Counted from the stretch's first letter, positions 11,449-21,220 are shown. The stretch is DNA of 64,000 nt from Streptomyces roseofulvus (GCF_039534915.1 NZ_BAAAWE010000001.1:930001-994000); one strand, 5' to 3'. Numbers and translations: made by a program. Notes: generated from the sequence alone by a model not told the origin.

Positions 11449-14400
11449 TCAGTCCGCCGGATCCGCCGCCGCCTCCGTCGCCTCCGCCGGCTCGTGCTCG
11501 TCGGTGCCGCCCAGGGCGTGGGCGAGACCGGAGCGGTCGGTGCCCAGCTTGCGGTAGACGGAGGAGAGCAGCCGGGCGGCGGTCGTGGGGTCGACGCCGA
11601 GGGCGGTGGCCGGGTCGACGCCGCGGACGCTGGCCCGGGCGGCGGCCCGCTCACGCGCCGTGAGCGAGTTGTCGTCGGCGGTGTGCAGGGCGCGCGGGCG
11701 CAGTCCGGCGGCGGCCAGCTCGGCGCGGGCCTCCTCGACCAGGCCGTCGGCCCCGCAGTCCTGGGCGGTCTCCAGCCCCCGGTACAGGTGCTCGGCGGCC
11801 TCGGCATGGCGTTCGGTGCGGCGGAGCGCGGCGCCGAGGGCGACGAGCGAGCGGGCCAGCTCGTACGCGGCCGGGGACTGGTCCAGCCAGTCGACGGACT
11901 CCTCCAGGAGCTTGATCCGCTCGGCGCCCTCGGAGACCTCGGCGGTCACGCGGAGCGCCTGGCCGATCGCGGAGGGCGCGCCGTACTGGCGGGCGCGGGC
12001 GACGGCGTCCTGGGCGGTCGCGACCGCCTTGACCGGGGATCCGGTGGCGGCCTCGGCGAGCGCGAGGTAGAGCTGCCAGGGGCTGCACGACGGGTTCCGC
12101 TTGCCGCGCGGCTCCAGCCGGCGACCGATGTCGGCGAGCGCGGCGCACGCCTCCTCGGCGCGGCCGGTGGCCAGCAGCAGCTCGGCGTGGACGGTCTCGC
12201 AGTCGGGGATGGTGACGGTGGCGGGGAAGGGCTCGCCGAAGTCGTGCTCGCGGGCGACCCGCTCGGCCTCGTCGGTACGGCCGCGGGCGAGGAGGACCTC
12301 GATCATGACGCCGGTCGCGTACCAGAGGGCGGGGGTGCGGGGACCGACGCGCTCGGCGAGGCGGAGGCCCGCGCGGACGAAGTCCTCGGCCTCCATGAGC
12401 CGGCCGCGGCGGAAGCGGATGTAGCCCAGGAGCGTGTAGGCGAAGGAGAGGTGGGCGCCGCGCCAGCCCTGCTTCTCGAACTCGGCGGTACCGGCGGCGA
12501 AGAGCTCCTCGGCGCGGCCGGGCCGGTCGGCATAGAGGTGGATGAGGGCGACGAGGACCGGGACCTCGAAGCCGCGGCTCTCGTCGCACCAGCTCAGGCC
12601 GCCTTCGAGGGCCCGTTCGGCGTGGCGGAGGGCGACGGTGGCGGGTTCGGCGCGCAGGGTGGCGTCCCAGGCGCGCATGCCGATGATGTAGCGCTCGGTG
12701 AGGTCGCGGCCGGGCAGCCGGTCGGCGAGGGCGGCCAGGCGGCGGGAGCGGGCCGGCGACTCCGGCTCGTCGGACCGGAGGGCGTCCCACATGAACCGCT
12801 CGGCCTGGATGCGGAGCCGGCTGCGGGCGTCGGTGGTCCGGCGGCTCTCGCTCTCCAGCAGCTCGGACGCCTCGACGAGCCGGTCGCTGTGGGCGAGGAC
12901 CTGGGAGAGGCGGTAGACGATGCCCTGGCGCAGGACCGGGTCGGAGATGGGCTCCTCCAGGGCCGCGCGCAGGTGGTTGACGGTGGTGGCGGGTTCGGTG
13001 AGGAGCGAGGCGGAGCCGAGCTCGAACAGGACGGCGGCGCGCTCGTCGGCGGTGGGAGGCTCCCGCAGGGCGCGGGCGAGGTGGCGGCGGGCCGCGTCGG
13101 GGGCGCCGGCCCGGAGGTTCTCGCGGGCGGCGGCGCGGAGCTGGGTGACGACCCACGGGTCGCCCTCCGGGTGGGTCTCCAGGAGGTGGCGGGCCGCGGC
13201 GGCGGGGCCGAGCCCGGCGTCGATGACGCACCAGGCGGCCTGGCCGTGGAAGGCGACCCGGATCGCGTCCGGGATGGCGCGGTAGACGGCGCTGGCGATC
13301 AGCGGGTGGACGAATTCGAGGGGGCCGTCGGGGATGCTGGGGCGGCGAGGACGCGGGCCTCGCGGAGGCGTTCGGCGCAGTCGGCCACGGCCTCGTCGCC
13401 GAGGCCCGCGAGGGCGCCGGCGAGGGCCGGGGAGATCTCCGTGCCGAGCACGGCGCAGGCCCAGGCCAGGCGGACGGTGGCGGTGCCGAGCCGTTCGAGG
13501 CGCTGGACGAGGCCGCTGCCCTTGAGGGCGGCGGCGAGGTCGCGGAGCTCGTGGGCGCCGTCGGCGGTGGGGTCGAGGCCGCGGTCGCGGACCTTGGCGG
13601 CGAGTTCGACGGTCTCGAAGGGGTTGCCGGCGGTGACGGTCCAGAAGTCGTGGCAGAACGCGTCGTCGGCGTGGGCCCCTATCCGGTCGCGGACGAGCCG
13701 GGCGACGGCCTCGGCGGTGAGCGGGGCCAGGCCGTGCGGTCGCTGTCCGGACCGGCGCCCGGTGAATTCGGCGCCTTCGTCGGGCAGTTCGTCGGGCCGG
13801 TAGGCGACGACGAGGAGCATCGGGAGGTCCTCGGCGCGCGGGGCGAAGGAGGCGAGCCAGCCGAGGGACTCCGGGTCGGCCCAGTGGGCGTCGTCGAGGA
13901 CGACGACGAGCGGGGCGCGGCGGACGGCGAGGTGGGTGAGGACCCAGTCGAGGCCGTCGCGCAGGCCCTGGGGGTCGGGCGAGGAGCCGGCGGTGGCGGC
14001 GCGCAGGCCGAGGGCGGGGCCGACGATGTCGTACCAGGAGCCGAGCCGTTCGCGGAGTTCGACGTCGGAGGCGTGGGCGAGCTGGGGCTGGAGGAGCTGG
14101 CGGGCGACGTGGAAGGCGACGCGCTGTTCCTGGTCGCCGCCGCGGGCGGAGAGGACGGTGCAGCCGCGGGCGCCGGCCCGGCGGCGGATCTCGGCGAGGA
14201 GGGTGGTCTTGCCGAGTCCGGCGGGCGCGGCGTAGACGAGGACGCCGCCCTGCGCGGTGGGGGTCTCGGGGCGTTGTTCGGTGGAGCCCGTACGGCCGTG
14301 GAGGGGGATGACGCGGGCGTCGCGCGGGGCGGGGACGCTGACGGGCGGGGCCGGGGGTTCGTCGGCGAGGCCGGTGAGCAGGTCGAGCGCCTCCTCGGCC

Positions 14401-14471
14401 GCGTCGAGCGCGGCTTCGCGTTCGAAGAGGCCGAAGCCCTGGCGGGCCTGCCTGCCGTCCTGTCGTGCCAC
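11449..14471 (-). pseudogene. AAA/STAND ATPase transcriptional regulator (LuxR-like), frameshifted
   Basis: The gene starts at GTG (14469-14471) after a GGTGGA-like site and ends at TGA 11449. Two frames are needed. The first encodes about 377 residues with Walker A GLGKTT near 87-92 and Walker B VVVLDDAHWAD near 190. It then reads out of frame and stops at 13299. The second frame carries the rest, picking up at IPDGPLEFVHP and continuing through helical TPR-like repeats to a weak C-terminal LuxR-type HTH (LTARERAAARAS...TTAARLLSSVYRKLG). Adding one base to the four-C run at 13339-13342 (coding strand) restores a 1007-residue protein reading AAPSIPDGP. The remainder is intact with normal codon bias, so this is either a recent inactivation or a sequencing error in a homopolymer. 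Target genes are unknown. Confidence 0.82.
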
Positions 14472-14784
14472 GTTCCACCCCCACACAGGGGGCGCACGCC
14501 CGGCGCACGGTCGGGGCGCCGGGGCGATCACCCCGCGAAAGGTCCAGCGTACGCCGGAACGGGCCCCGTGTAACGGCATTCTGCCAAGCAGTTCGGGTGG
14601 TCTTGGGGTGGCGGCGCGCACGTTCCGACGCACAGGTCGGGGCGTGTTCGACGGACAGATGTACGGAGTCGGGGAAGGGGCGCGGGAAGCGTGTCGTCCT
14701 TGACCGGGGTCCCGGCGGCGTCTCCCATATGACGGGCGGTCAGTTCATGATCGCCATAGGTCCTGACGAGGGGATGAGCCGACC
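14472..14784. other. Divergent intergenic region, no gene seen
   Basis: About 310 bp separate the frameshifted regulator from the glycosidase gene. No frame with coding character is present. Both promoters should lie here, but no convincing -35/-10 pair stands out. Confidence 0.6.
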
Positions 14785-17031
14785 ATGAGACCTCCCATTT
14801 CCCGTGCGCGGTCCTGGGCCGCCCGCTCGGCGTGCTCCCTCGCCCTGTGCGCCGCCGTGCTGACGGCGCTGCCCTCTCCGGTGCCGGCCGCGGCGGAGCC
14901 CGTGGCGCCGGTGGCGGGCGCGGCCGGGGCCCCGGCGAAGGCGTACGGGGTGGGCGCGGCGCGGGCCGCGCTGGCGCGGCTGCTGCCCCGCCACGCGCGC
15001 CAGTTCGACCTGGTGCTCGTGCCGGCCGACGGGGCGGGCGACCGGTTCGCGGTGTCGGGTTCGGCGGGGCGGATCGTCGTCACCGGCACCACGCCGGCGG
15101 TCCTGCTGCGCGGCGTGCACTGGTACCTCTCCTACACCGTGGGCGTGGACCTCGGTTCGCCCGGGGACAGCCTCGCGGCGCTGCCGGCCCGGCTGCCCGC
15201 CCCGTCGGGCACGATCTCCAAGTCGGCCTCGGTGCCGCACCGGTTCGCGCTCAACGACACGGACGACGGCTATTCGGGGGCGTACCGGGACTGGGCGGCG
15301 TACGAACGGCAGATCGACCTCCTCGCCCTGCACGGGGTGAACGAGGTGTTCGTGCAGATGGGCGCCGAGGCCGCGTACCACGCCGCCTTCCAGGAGTTCG
15401 GCTACACGGACGCCGAGCTGCGCGACTGGATCCCGGGGCCGGCGCACCAGCCGTGGTGGCTGATGCAGAACATGTCGTCGTTCGGCGGTCCGATGACCGA
15501 ACGGCTGATCGCCCGCCGGGCGGCGCTGGGCAAGCGGATCGTGGACCGGCTGCGGGAGCTGGGCATGACGCCGGTGCTGCCCGGGTACTTCGGCACGGTG
15601 CCGCCGGGCTTCACGGCGCGCAACCCGGAGGGGCGGGTGGTGCCGCAGGGCCGGTGGATCGGCTTCACCCGGCCGGACTGGCTCGACCCGCGCGGAGCGC
15701 TCTTCCCGAAGGTCGCCTCGGCCTTCTACCGGCACCAGGCACGGCTCCTCGGTACCACCAGCATGTACAAGATGGACCTGCTGCACGAGGGCGGGAACCC
15801 GGGTGACGTTCCGGTCGGCGAGGCCGCGGCGCGGGTGATGGCGTCCCTGGAGGACGCGCGGCCGGGCGCCACCTGGGTGCTGCTCGGCTGGCAGCGCAAC
15901 CCGAAGGCCGAACTGCTCGCGGGCGTCGACACCTCACGGCTGCTCGTGGTGGACGGGCTCTCCGACCGGTACGACAACCTGGACCGCGAGACCGCCTGGT
16001 CGGGGACGCCGTACGCCTTCGGCACCATCCCCAACTTCGGCGGCCACACCACGATCGGCGCCAACACCTCGGTGTGGACCGAGCGGTTCGAGGCGTGGCG
16101 GAAGAAGCGGGACAGCGCGCTCCAGGGGATCGCCTTCCTGCCCGAGGCGACCTCCGCCAACCCGGTGACCTTCTCCCTCTTCACCGAACTTGCCTGGCGG
16201 GACGCCCCCATCGAGCACGCCGACTGGTTCGGCGCGTACGCGGCCCGCCGCTACGGCGCCCCGGACCCGCACGCGGCCAAGGCGTGGGAGTGGCTGCGCA
16301 AGGGCCCGTACGGCACCGCGTCGAACGGCTGGAGCGAGTCCCAGGACAGCCTCTTCACCGCCCGGCCGAGCCTCACCGTGCGGACCGCCGCCTCCTGGGG
16401 GCCGAAGTCGATGCGGTACGACGCGGCGACCGTGGAGCGGGCGCTGGCCGAACTGCTCCAGGTGGCGCCGGCCCTGCGGTCCACCGACGCGTACCGCTTC
16501 GACCTGGTGGACACCGCGCGGCAGGCCCTCACCAACCGCAGCCGGGTGCTGCTGCCGAAGATCAAGGCCGCCTACGAGGCGAAGGACCTGACCGCCTTCC
16601 GGGCCGGAGCGGCGGAGTGGCGGCGGTCCATGGCGCTGCTCGACGAGGTCCTCGCCACCGACCGGCGGTTCCTGCTCGGGCCGTGGCTGGAGGGCGCCCG
16701 CTCGTGGGGCGGTTCGGACGCGGAGCGGGCGACGCTGGAGTTCGACGCCCGCTCGCTCGTCACGACCTGGGGGCACCGGGCGGGCAGCGAGGCCGGGCTG
16801 CACGACTACGCCAACCGCGAGTGGTCGGGGCTGGTCTCCGGCTTCTACGCGCCCCGCTGGTCGACGTACCTGGACGCGCTGGAGACCTCGCTGGTCACCG
16901 GGCGGGCGCCCGCCGCGATCGACTGGTTCGCCTGGGAGAACGCCTGGAACCTGCGCCGGGACTCCTACCCGGTGACCCCGAAGGGCGACCCGGTGGCGCT
17001 GGCGACGCGGGTCCGCGACAGCCTGCGCTGA
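14785..17031 (+). CDS. Secreted alpha-N-acetylglucosaminidase (GH89, NAGLU-like)
   Basis: The 748-residue protein starts at ATG 14785 after GAGGGG. It has a signal peptide (RARSWAARSACSLAL core, cleavage near PAAAEP at 35-40). Residues about 60-160 match the N-terminal NAGLU domain. Residues 165-480 form the catalytic barrel, with HRFALNDTDDGYSG, NEVFVQMGAEAAYH, QPWWLMQNMSSFGGPM, YKMDLLHEGG and a WVLLGWQRNP strand, all typical of GH89. Residues 490-748 are the helical C-terminal domain. GH89 enzymes release terminal alpha-linked N-acetylglucosamine, in humans from heparan sulfate; in bacteria the substrates are mucin-like or cell-wall glycans. It acts outside the cell. Only 8 bp separate its stop from the convergent thiolase-like gene. 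Confidence 0.93.
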   Translation: MRPPISRARSWAARSACSLALCAAVLTALPSPVPAAAEPVAPVAGAAGAPAKAYGVGAARAALARLLPRHARQFDLVLVPADGAGDRFAVSGSAGRIVVTGTTPAVLLRGVHWYLSYTVGVDLGSPGDSLAALPARLPAPSGTISKSASVPHRFALNDTDDGYSGAYRDWAAYERQIDLLALHGVNEVFVQMGAEAAYHAAFQEFGYTDAELRDWIPGPAHQPWWLMQNMSSFGGPMTERLIARRAALGKRIVDRLRELGMTPVLPGYFGTVPPGFTARNPEGRVVPQGRWIGFTRPDWLDPRGALFPKVASAFYRHQARLLGTTSMYKMDLLHEGGNPGDVPVGEAAARVMASLEDARPGATWVLLGWQRNPKAELLAGVDTSRLLVVDGLSDRYDNLDRETAWSGTPYAFGTIPNFGGHTTIGANTSVWTERFEAWRKKRDSALQGIAFLPEATSANPVTFSLFTELAWRDAPIEHADWFGAYAARRYGAPDPHAAKAWEWLRKGPYGTASNGWSESQDSLFTARPSLTVRTAASWGPKSMRYDAATVERALAELLQVAPALRSTDAYRFDLVDTARQALTNRSRVLLPKIKAAYEAKDLTAFRAGAAEWRRSMALLDEVLATDRRFLLGPWLEGARSWGGSDAERATLEFDARSLVTTWGHRAGSEAGLHDYANREWSGLVSGFYAPRWSTYLDALETSLVTGRAPAAIDWFAWENAWNLRRDSYPVTPKGDPVALATRVRDSLR

Positions 17032-17039
17032 GCGGCGCG

Positions 17040-18203
17040 TCAGACCGGCGGTTCGGCGCCCACCAGCCACATGGCGAAGAACTGGGCGCCGCCGCCGTAG
17101 GCGTGTCCGAGGGCCCGGCGGGCGCCGTCCACCTGGTGCTCGCCGGCCTCCCCGCGCACCTGGAGGGCGGCCTCCGCGAAGCGGATCATGCCGGAGGCGC
17201 CGATCGGGTTGGTGGAGAGGACGCCGCCGGAGGGGTTCACCGGCAGGTCCCCGCCGAGTTCGGTGACGCCCGCCTCGGTGAGCTTCCACCCCTCGCCCTC
17301 GGCGGCGAAGCCCAGGTTCTCCAGCCACATCGGCTCGTACCAGGAGAACGGCACGTACATCTCCACGGCGTCGATCTGCCGCCGCGGGTCGGTGATCCCG
17401 GCCTGCCGGTAGACGTCGGCGGCGCAGTCGCTGCCCGCCCTCGGCGAGACGAAGTCCTTGCCGGCGAAGAGCGTCGGCTCGCTGCGCATGGCGCCGCCGT
17501 GCACCCAGGCGGCGGGGCGCGGCGCCCGGGCCGCGCCGGCCCGGTCGGTGAGGATCATCGCGCAGGCGCCGTCGGAGGAGGGGCAGGTCTCCGAGTAGCG
17601 GATCGGGTCCCACAGCATCGGGGACGCCTGCACCTTCTCCAGGGTGATGTCGTGCTCGTGGAGATGGGCGTAGGGGTTCCTGAGCGCGTTGCGGCGGTCC
17701 TTGTACGCGACGAGGGAGCCGATCGTGTCGGGGGCGCCGGTGCGCCGCATGTAGGCGCGGACGTGCGGGGCGAAGAAGCCGCCGGCGCCGGCGAGCAGCG
17801 GCTGCTGGAACGGGACCGGCAGCGACAGGCCCCACATGGCGTTCGACTCGGACTGCTTCTCGAACGCGAGGGTGAGGACGGTGCGGTGGACGCGGGCGGC
17901 GACCAGGTTGGCGGCGACGAGCGCGGTCGAGCCGCCGACCGAACCGGCGGTGTGGACCCGGAGCATCGGCTTGCCGACGGCGCCGAGGGCGTCGGCGAGG
18001 TACAGCTCCGGCATCATGACGCCCTCGAAGAAGTCGGGCGCCTTCCCGATGACGACGGCCTCGACGTCCGCCCAGGTCAGCTCGGCGTCGGCGAGGGCGC
18101 GCACCGCGGCCTCGCGGACGAGTCCCGCGAGGGAGACGTCACGGCGGGCGGCGACGTGCTTGGTCTGGCCGATGCCGACGACCGCCACGGGTTCCTTAGC
18201 CAC
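17040..18203 (-). CDS. Thiolase-fold lipid-transfer (Ltp/SCP-x-like) protein
   Basis: The 387-residue protein has the thiolase fold from its first strand (VAVVGIGQTKH) to a C-terminal GHAYGGGAQFF. The position normally occupied by the acylated nucleophile Cys reads HTAGSVGGST, and the usual GHP motif is replaced by TNP (NPSGG...TNPIGASG). A Claisen thiolase reaction is therefore unlikely. Homologous Ltp2-type proteins instead cleave beta-hydroxy acyl-CoAs by retro-aldol chemistry together with a DUF35 partner, during steroid side-chain degradation. A DUF35 gene lies two genes upstream in the same operon, which fits this reading. Its start overlaps the preceding thiolase-like gene by 8 bp, indicating coupled translation. 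Confidence 0.88.
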   Translation of the reverse strand: MAKEPVAVVGIGQTKHVAARRDVSLAGLVREAAVRALADAELTWADVEAVVIGKAPDFFEGVMMPELYLADALGAVGKPMLRVHTAGSVGGSTALVAANLVAARVHRTVLTLAFEKQSESNAMWGLSLPVPFQQPLLAGAGGFFAPHVRAYMRRTGAPDTIGSLVAYKDRRNALRNPYAHLHEHDITLEKVQASPMLWDPIRYSETCPSSDGACAMILTDRAGAARAPRPAAWVHGGAMRSEPTLFAGKDFVSPRAGSDCAADVYRQAGITDPRRQIDAVEMYVPFSWYEPMWLENLGFAAEGEGWKLTEAGVTELGGDLPVNPSGGVLSTNPIGASGMIRFAEAALQVRGEAGEHQVDGARRALGHAYGGGAQFFAMWLVGAEPPV

Positions 18204-19257
18204 GGGGGTCTCCTTCCAGTACGGCCACCAGGTTCTGCTGGAGGCAGGGTCCCGAGGTGGCGTGGGCGAGCGCGCGGTCGGAGTCGCCCCGGTGGATGCC
18301 GGCGGCGGCCTCGCCGAGCCGGATGAGTCCCGCGGCCATCAGGGGGTTGGCGGCGAGCGCGCCGCCGGAGGGGTTGATCCGGACGTCGTCGCCGAGGCCG
18401 AGGGCCTTGGTGAGGACGACCTCCTGCGAGGTGAAGGGGGCGTGCAGCTCGGCGGTGTCCACGGGCCGTTCGAAGAATCCGGCGCGCTCGGCGGCGAGCC
18501 GGGTGGACGGCGAGTCGGTGAGGTCGCGGACGCCGAGGGAGTGCGCCTCGACGCGGTGGTCCATGCCGCGGACCCAGGCGGGTCGCGCGCAGAGGTCGCG
18601 GGCGCGGTCGCCGGCGGCGAGGATCACCGCGGCGGCGCCGTCGCCGATCGGCGGGCAGTCCCCGGTACGCAGCGGGGCGACGACGTGGTCGCCCTGCGGG
18701 CGGGCGCCGGTGACCTGGGCGTACGGGTTGGCGGCGGCGTCGGCGCGGCTGCGGGCGGCGATCGCCGCGAGGGCCGCCTCGTCGGTGGCGCCGGCGTCGA
18801 TGAGGGCCTGGGCCTGGAGCGCGGCGAGGGCGACGGAGTCCGGCCAGAGCGGGGCGAGGTAGTACGGGTCGAGCTGGCGGGTGAGCACGTCGCGGACGGG
18901 GCCGGGCGAGGACTTGCCGTAGGAGTAGACGAGGGCGGTGTCGGCCTCGCCGGTGAGCAGCTTCACCCACGCCTCGTACAGCGCCCAGGCGCCGTCCGTC
19001 TCGACGTGGGACTCGGAGATGGGCGGCCAGGCGCCGACGCCGTCGAGGGTCATGGTGAAGGAGAAGGCGCGTCCGGCGAGGTAGTCGGAGGAGCCGGAGC
19101 AGGTGAAGTCGATGTCGGAGGTCTTCAGTCCGGTCTGCCGCAGGACCTCGTGGAGGACGGGCATCACCATCTCGACCTCGGAGAGGTCGTCGGTGCGGCG
19201 CCGGTGGCCGCTCTGGGCGAAGGCGACGATGGCCACGTCGCGGCCGGGGGCGCTCAC
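18196..19257 (-). CDS. Second thiolase-fold (Ltp-like) protein
   Basis: The 353-residue protein starts at GTG (19255-19257), overlapping the stop of the DUF35 gene in a GTGA junction. It has thiolase-fold landmarks: DVAIVAFAQ at the first strand, GDCPPIGDGAAAVILA, and a C-terminal INPSGGALAANPLMAAG. The nucleophile region reads SHVETDGAWAL instead of a Cys-containing motif, and the GHP His is absent. It and its neighbour may form a hetero-oligomer, as reported for paired thiolase-like proteins in sterol catabolism. The order on this strand is crotonase, DUF35, this protein, Ltp-like protein, all tightly packed. The substrate is unknown, but a branched or polycyclic acyl-CoA is plausible. Confidence 0.87.
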   Translation of the reverse strand: MSAPGRDVAIVAFAQSGHRRRTDDLSEVEMVMPVLHEVLRQTGLKTSDIDFTCSGSSDYLAGRAFSFTMTLDGVGAWPPISESHVETDGAWALYEAWVKLLTGEADTALVYSYGKSSPGPVRDVLTRQLDPYYLAPLWPDSVALAALQAQALIDAGATDEAALAAIAARSRADAAANPYAQVTGARPQGDHVVAPLRTGDCPPIGDGAAAVILAAGDRARDLCARPAWVRGMDHRVEAHSLGVRDLTDSPSTRLAAERAGFFERPVDTAELHAPFTSQEVVLTKALGLGDDVRINPSGGALAANPLMAAGLIRLGEAAAGIHRGDSDRALAHATSGPCLQQNLVAVLEGDPRG

Positions 19258-20225
19258 AGCAGCTCCTTGTACGTGTCGTAGTCGGCGTCCGGTTCGCCGG
19301 TGGGGCGGTAGTGGTCGGGGTAGCGGCCGTCCTCGCTCCACACGGGTTCGACGCGCAGGCCCATGCGGACCTGGTCGTAGGGGATGCCGCCGATCCGCCC
19401 GTGGAGGGCGAGCCCGGCGCCGTCGAGGGCGATGTGGGCGTAGACGTAGGGGACCTCGATGTCGAGGTTCCTCGCCTTGATGTTGACGATGCAGAAGGTG
19501 GTGACGGTGCCGCGGGGGCCGACCTCGACCTGGTCGGCGGTGGCGACGCCGCAGGTGGGGCAGGCGCCGCGGGGCGGCACGTACACCTTGTCGCAGGAGG
19601 GGCAGCGCTCGCCGAGGACGCGGCGCTCGGACAGCGCCCGGAGGTAGCGGGTCTGGGCGCGTCCCGGGCTGTAGGTGTAGTCGAGCCGGGCCGGGGCGAC
19701 GATGCCGGTGACGGGGTCGTCGAACACGCCGCTGTGCGGCGCGGGTTCGCGCGTCCCGGGTGCGCCGCCCGCCTCGTACGGCTCGAAGCAGGCGATGTCG
19801 GTGATGGCCCCGGTGCGTTCGGCGGCCCAGCGGATCCGGACGCGCATGCCGGTGCGGACGGCGTCCGGGCCGGGGGCGTCGAGGGCGTGCAGCAGCGCGG
19901 TGTCGGCGCCGTCGAGGCGGACCAGGACCCAGGCGAAGGGTGCGTCGAGGGGCTGGCCGGGGCGGGGCGCGGGGTTCCAGGCCCAGGTGGTGACGGTGCC
20001 GGTGGGCGCCACCTCGACGAGTTCGCGCAGCTCGGCGGCGGTCTCGGGGTCGTACTCCACGGGTGGGACGAGGACCCGGCCGCCCTCGGCGCGCACACCG
20101 AGCACGGTGCGCTCGCGCAGGCCGGTGAGGAAGGCGGACTGCACGGGGCCGAGGGACCGCGTGAAGGGGAACTCGACGACGAGGGGGGCGCGGAGGGTTT
20201 CGGGGGGCGGTGTGACGGCGGTCAT
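19254..20225 (-). CDS. DUF35 Zn-ribbon/OB-fold acyl-CoA-associated protein
   Basis: Start is ATG 20225 (MTAVTPPPETLRAP), with GGAAAGG nine bases upstream. The longer frame adds only a Pro/His-rich translation of a G-rich repeat. The 323-residue protein has two OB-fold-like halves. The C-terminal half carries the rubredoxin-like zinc ribbon (CPSC...CPTC, residues about 205-222) followed by the DUF35 OB fold (GTVTTFCIVNI, YAHIALDGAG). DUF35 proteins bind acyl-CoA and serve as obligate partners of thiolase-like enzymes, as in ChsH2-Ltp2 of steroid catabolism. The N-terminal half looks like a second, Cys-less DUF35-like OB domain (GTVTTWAWNPAPRPG, FAWVLVRLDGAD), a duplication worth noting. Confidence 0.87.
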   Translation of the reverse strand: MTAVTPPPETLRAPLVVEFPFTRSLGPVQSAFLTGLRERTVLGVRAEGGRVLVPPVEYDPETAAELRELVEVAPTGTVTTWAWNPAPRPGQPLDAPFAWVLVRLDGADTALLHALDAPGPDAVRTGMRVRIRWAAERTGAITDIACFEPYEAGGAPGTREPAPHSGVFDDPVTGIVAPARLDYTYSPGRAQTRYLRALSERRVLGERCPSCDKVYVPPRGACPTCGVATADQVEVGPRGTVTTFCIVNIKARNLDIEVPYVYAHIALDGAGLALHGRIGGIPYDQVRMGLRVEPVWSEDGRYPDHYRPTGEPDADYDTYKELL

Positions 20226-20248
20226 GGGCGGGCCTTTCCGGGCGGCGG

Positions 20249-20301
20249 GCGGGTGCGGGGGCCGGGGCGGGTGCGGGGGCCGGGGCGGGTGCGGGGGGGG
20301 G
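20249..20301. repeat. G-rich 18-bp tandem repeat, about 2.7 copies
   Basis: The unit GCGGGTGCGGGGGCCGGG occupies 20249-20266 and 20267-20284 exactly. A third copy diverges after 13 bases (20285-20297). It lies between the crotonase stop and the DUF35 start. The many G runs on the plus strand make a quadruplex possible, and the copy number is likely variable. Confidence 0.8.
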
Positions 20302-20360
20302 CGAGTGCAGGGGGCCGGGGCGGAGCCCCCGGTCACGGGGAGGGGCCTGAGGAGAAGGGC

Positions 20361-21161
20361 TCACTCCCGGCGGTAGACCGGCGGGCGCTTCTCCGCGAAG
20401 GCCCTCGCGCCCTCCTTCGCGTCCGCCGTGTCGAAGACCGGCCACCCCCGCTTCAGCTCGGCGGCGAGCCCCTCCGTCTCGGTCATGTCGGCCGTCTCGT
20501 ACACGGACGCCTTCACCGCCTCGACCGCCAACGGCCCGCAGGCGTTGATGCGTTCGGCGAGGTCCAGGGCGGTGTCCAGGGCGGTGCCGTCGGGGACGAC
20601 CCGTCCGATCAGGCCGATGCGGGCGGCTTCCTCGGCGGTGTAGGGCCGCCCGGTGAGGAGCATCTCGAGGGCGTGGGTCCGCGGGATCTGGCGCGGCAGC
20701 CGGACGGTGGACCCGCCGATCGGGAAGAGGCCGCGCCGGACCTCGAAGAGACCGAAGAGGGCGGAGGCGCCGGCGACCCGGATGTCGGTGCCCTGGAGGA
20801 TCTCCGTGCCGCCGGCCACACAGGCGCCCTCGACGGCGGCGATGACGGGCTTGCGCGGGCGGTGGTGGCGGAGCATCGCCTTCCAGTGCAGGTCGGGGTC
20901 GGCCCTGAGCCGGTCGCGGTACGCGTCGCCCTCCATGCCCTTGCCGGCGAGTGCCTTGAGGTCCATGCCGGCGCAGAAGGCGCCACCCGCTCCGGTGAGG
21001 ACGATCGAGCGGACGGAGTCGTCGGCGTCGGCCTCCGTCCAGCCGTCGTACAGGCCGACGAGCATCGGCAGCGACAGGGCGTTCTTCGCCTCGGGGCGGT
21101 CGAGGGTGAGGACGAGCGTGGCGCCTTCGCGCCGCACGGTGAGGTGTTCGGTGCCGGCCAT
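20361..21161 (-). CDS. Enoyl-CoA hydratase/isomerase (crotonase) family protein
   Basis: The 266-residue protein starts at ATG 21161 after GGGAGAAG. Crotonase-fold landmarks are clear: LTLDRPEAKNALS, the oxyanion-hole region GGAFCAGMDLKAL (residues 56-68), and the second half AAVEGACVAGGTEIL. The usual catalytic glutamates are not both obvious: the position after the GG of CVAGGTEILQ holds Thr-Glu, and the later position reads RGLFPIGGST. The reaction could therefore be hydration or isomerisation of an unsaturated acyl-CoA. It is the first gene of the minus-strand operon with DUF35 and two thiolase-like genes, and is divergent from the acyl-CoA synthetase across a shared operator. Confidence 0.92.
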   Translation of the reverse strand: MAGTEHLTVRREGATLVLTLDRPEAKNALSLPMLVGLYDGWTEADADDSVRSIVLTGAGGAFCAGMDLKALAGKGMEGDAYRDRLRADPDLHWKAMLRHHRPRKPVIAAVEGACVAGGTEILQGTDIRVAGASALFGLFEVRRGLFPIGGSTVRLPRQIPRTHALEMLLTGRPYTAEEAARIGLIGRVVPDGTALDTALDLAERINACGPLAVEAVKASVYETADMTETEGLAAELKRGWPVFDTADAKEGARAFAEKRPPVYRRE

Positions 21162-21220
21162 GGGCTTCTCCCGTCTCCAGTTCTGGAACAGGTTGCAGGA
21201 GTGGCGTGGGCAGTTCAATA

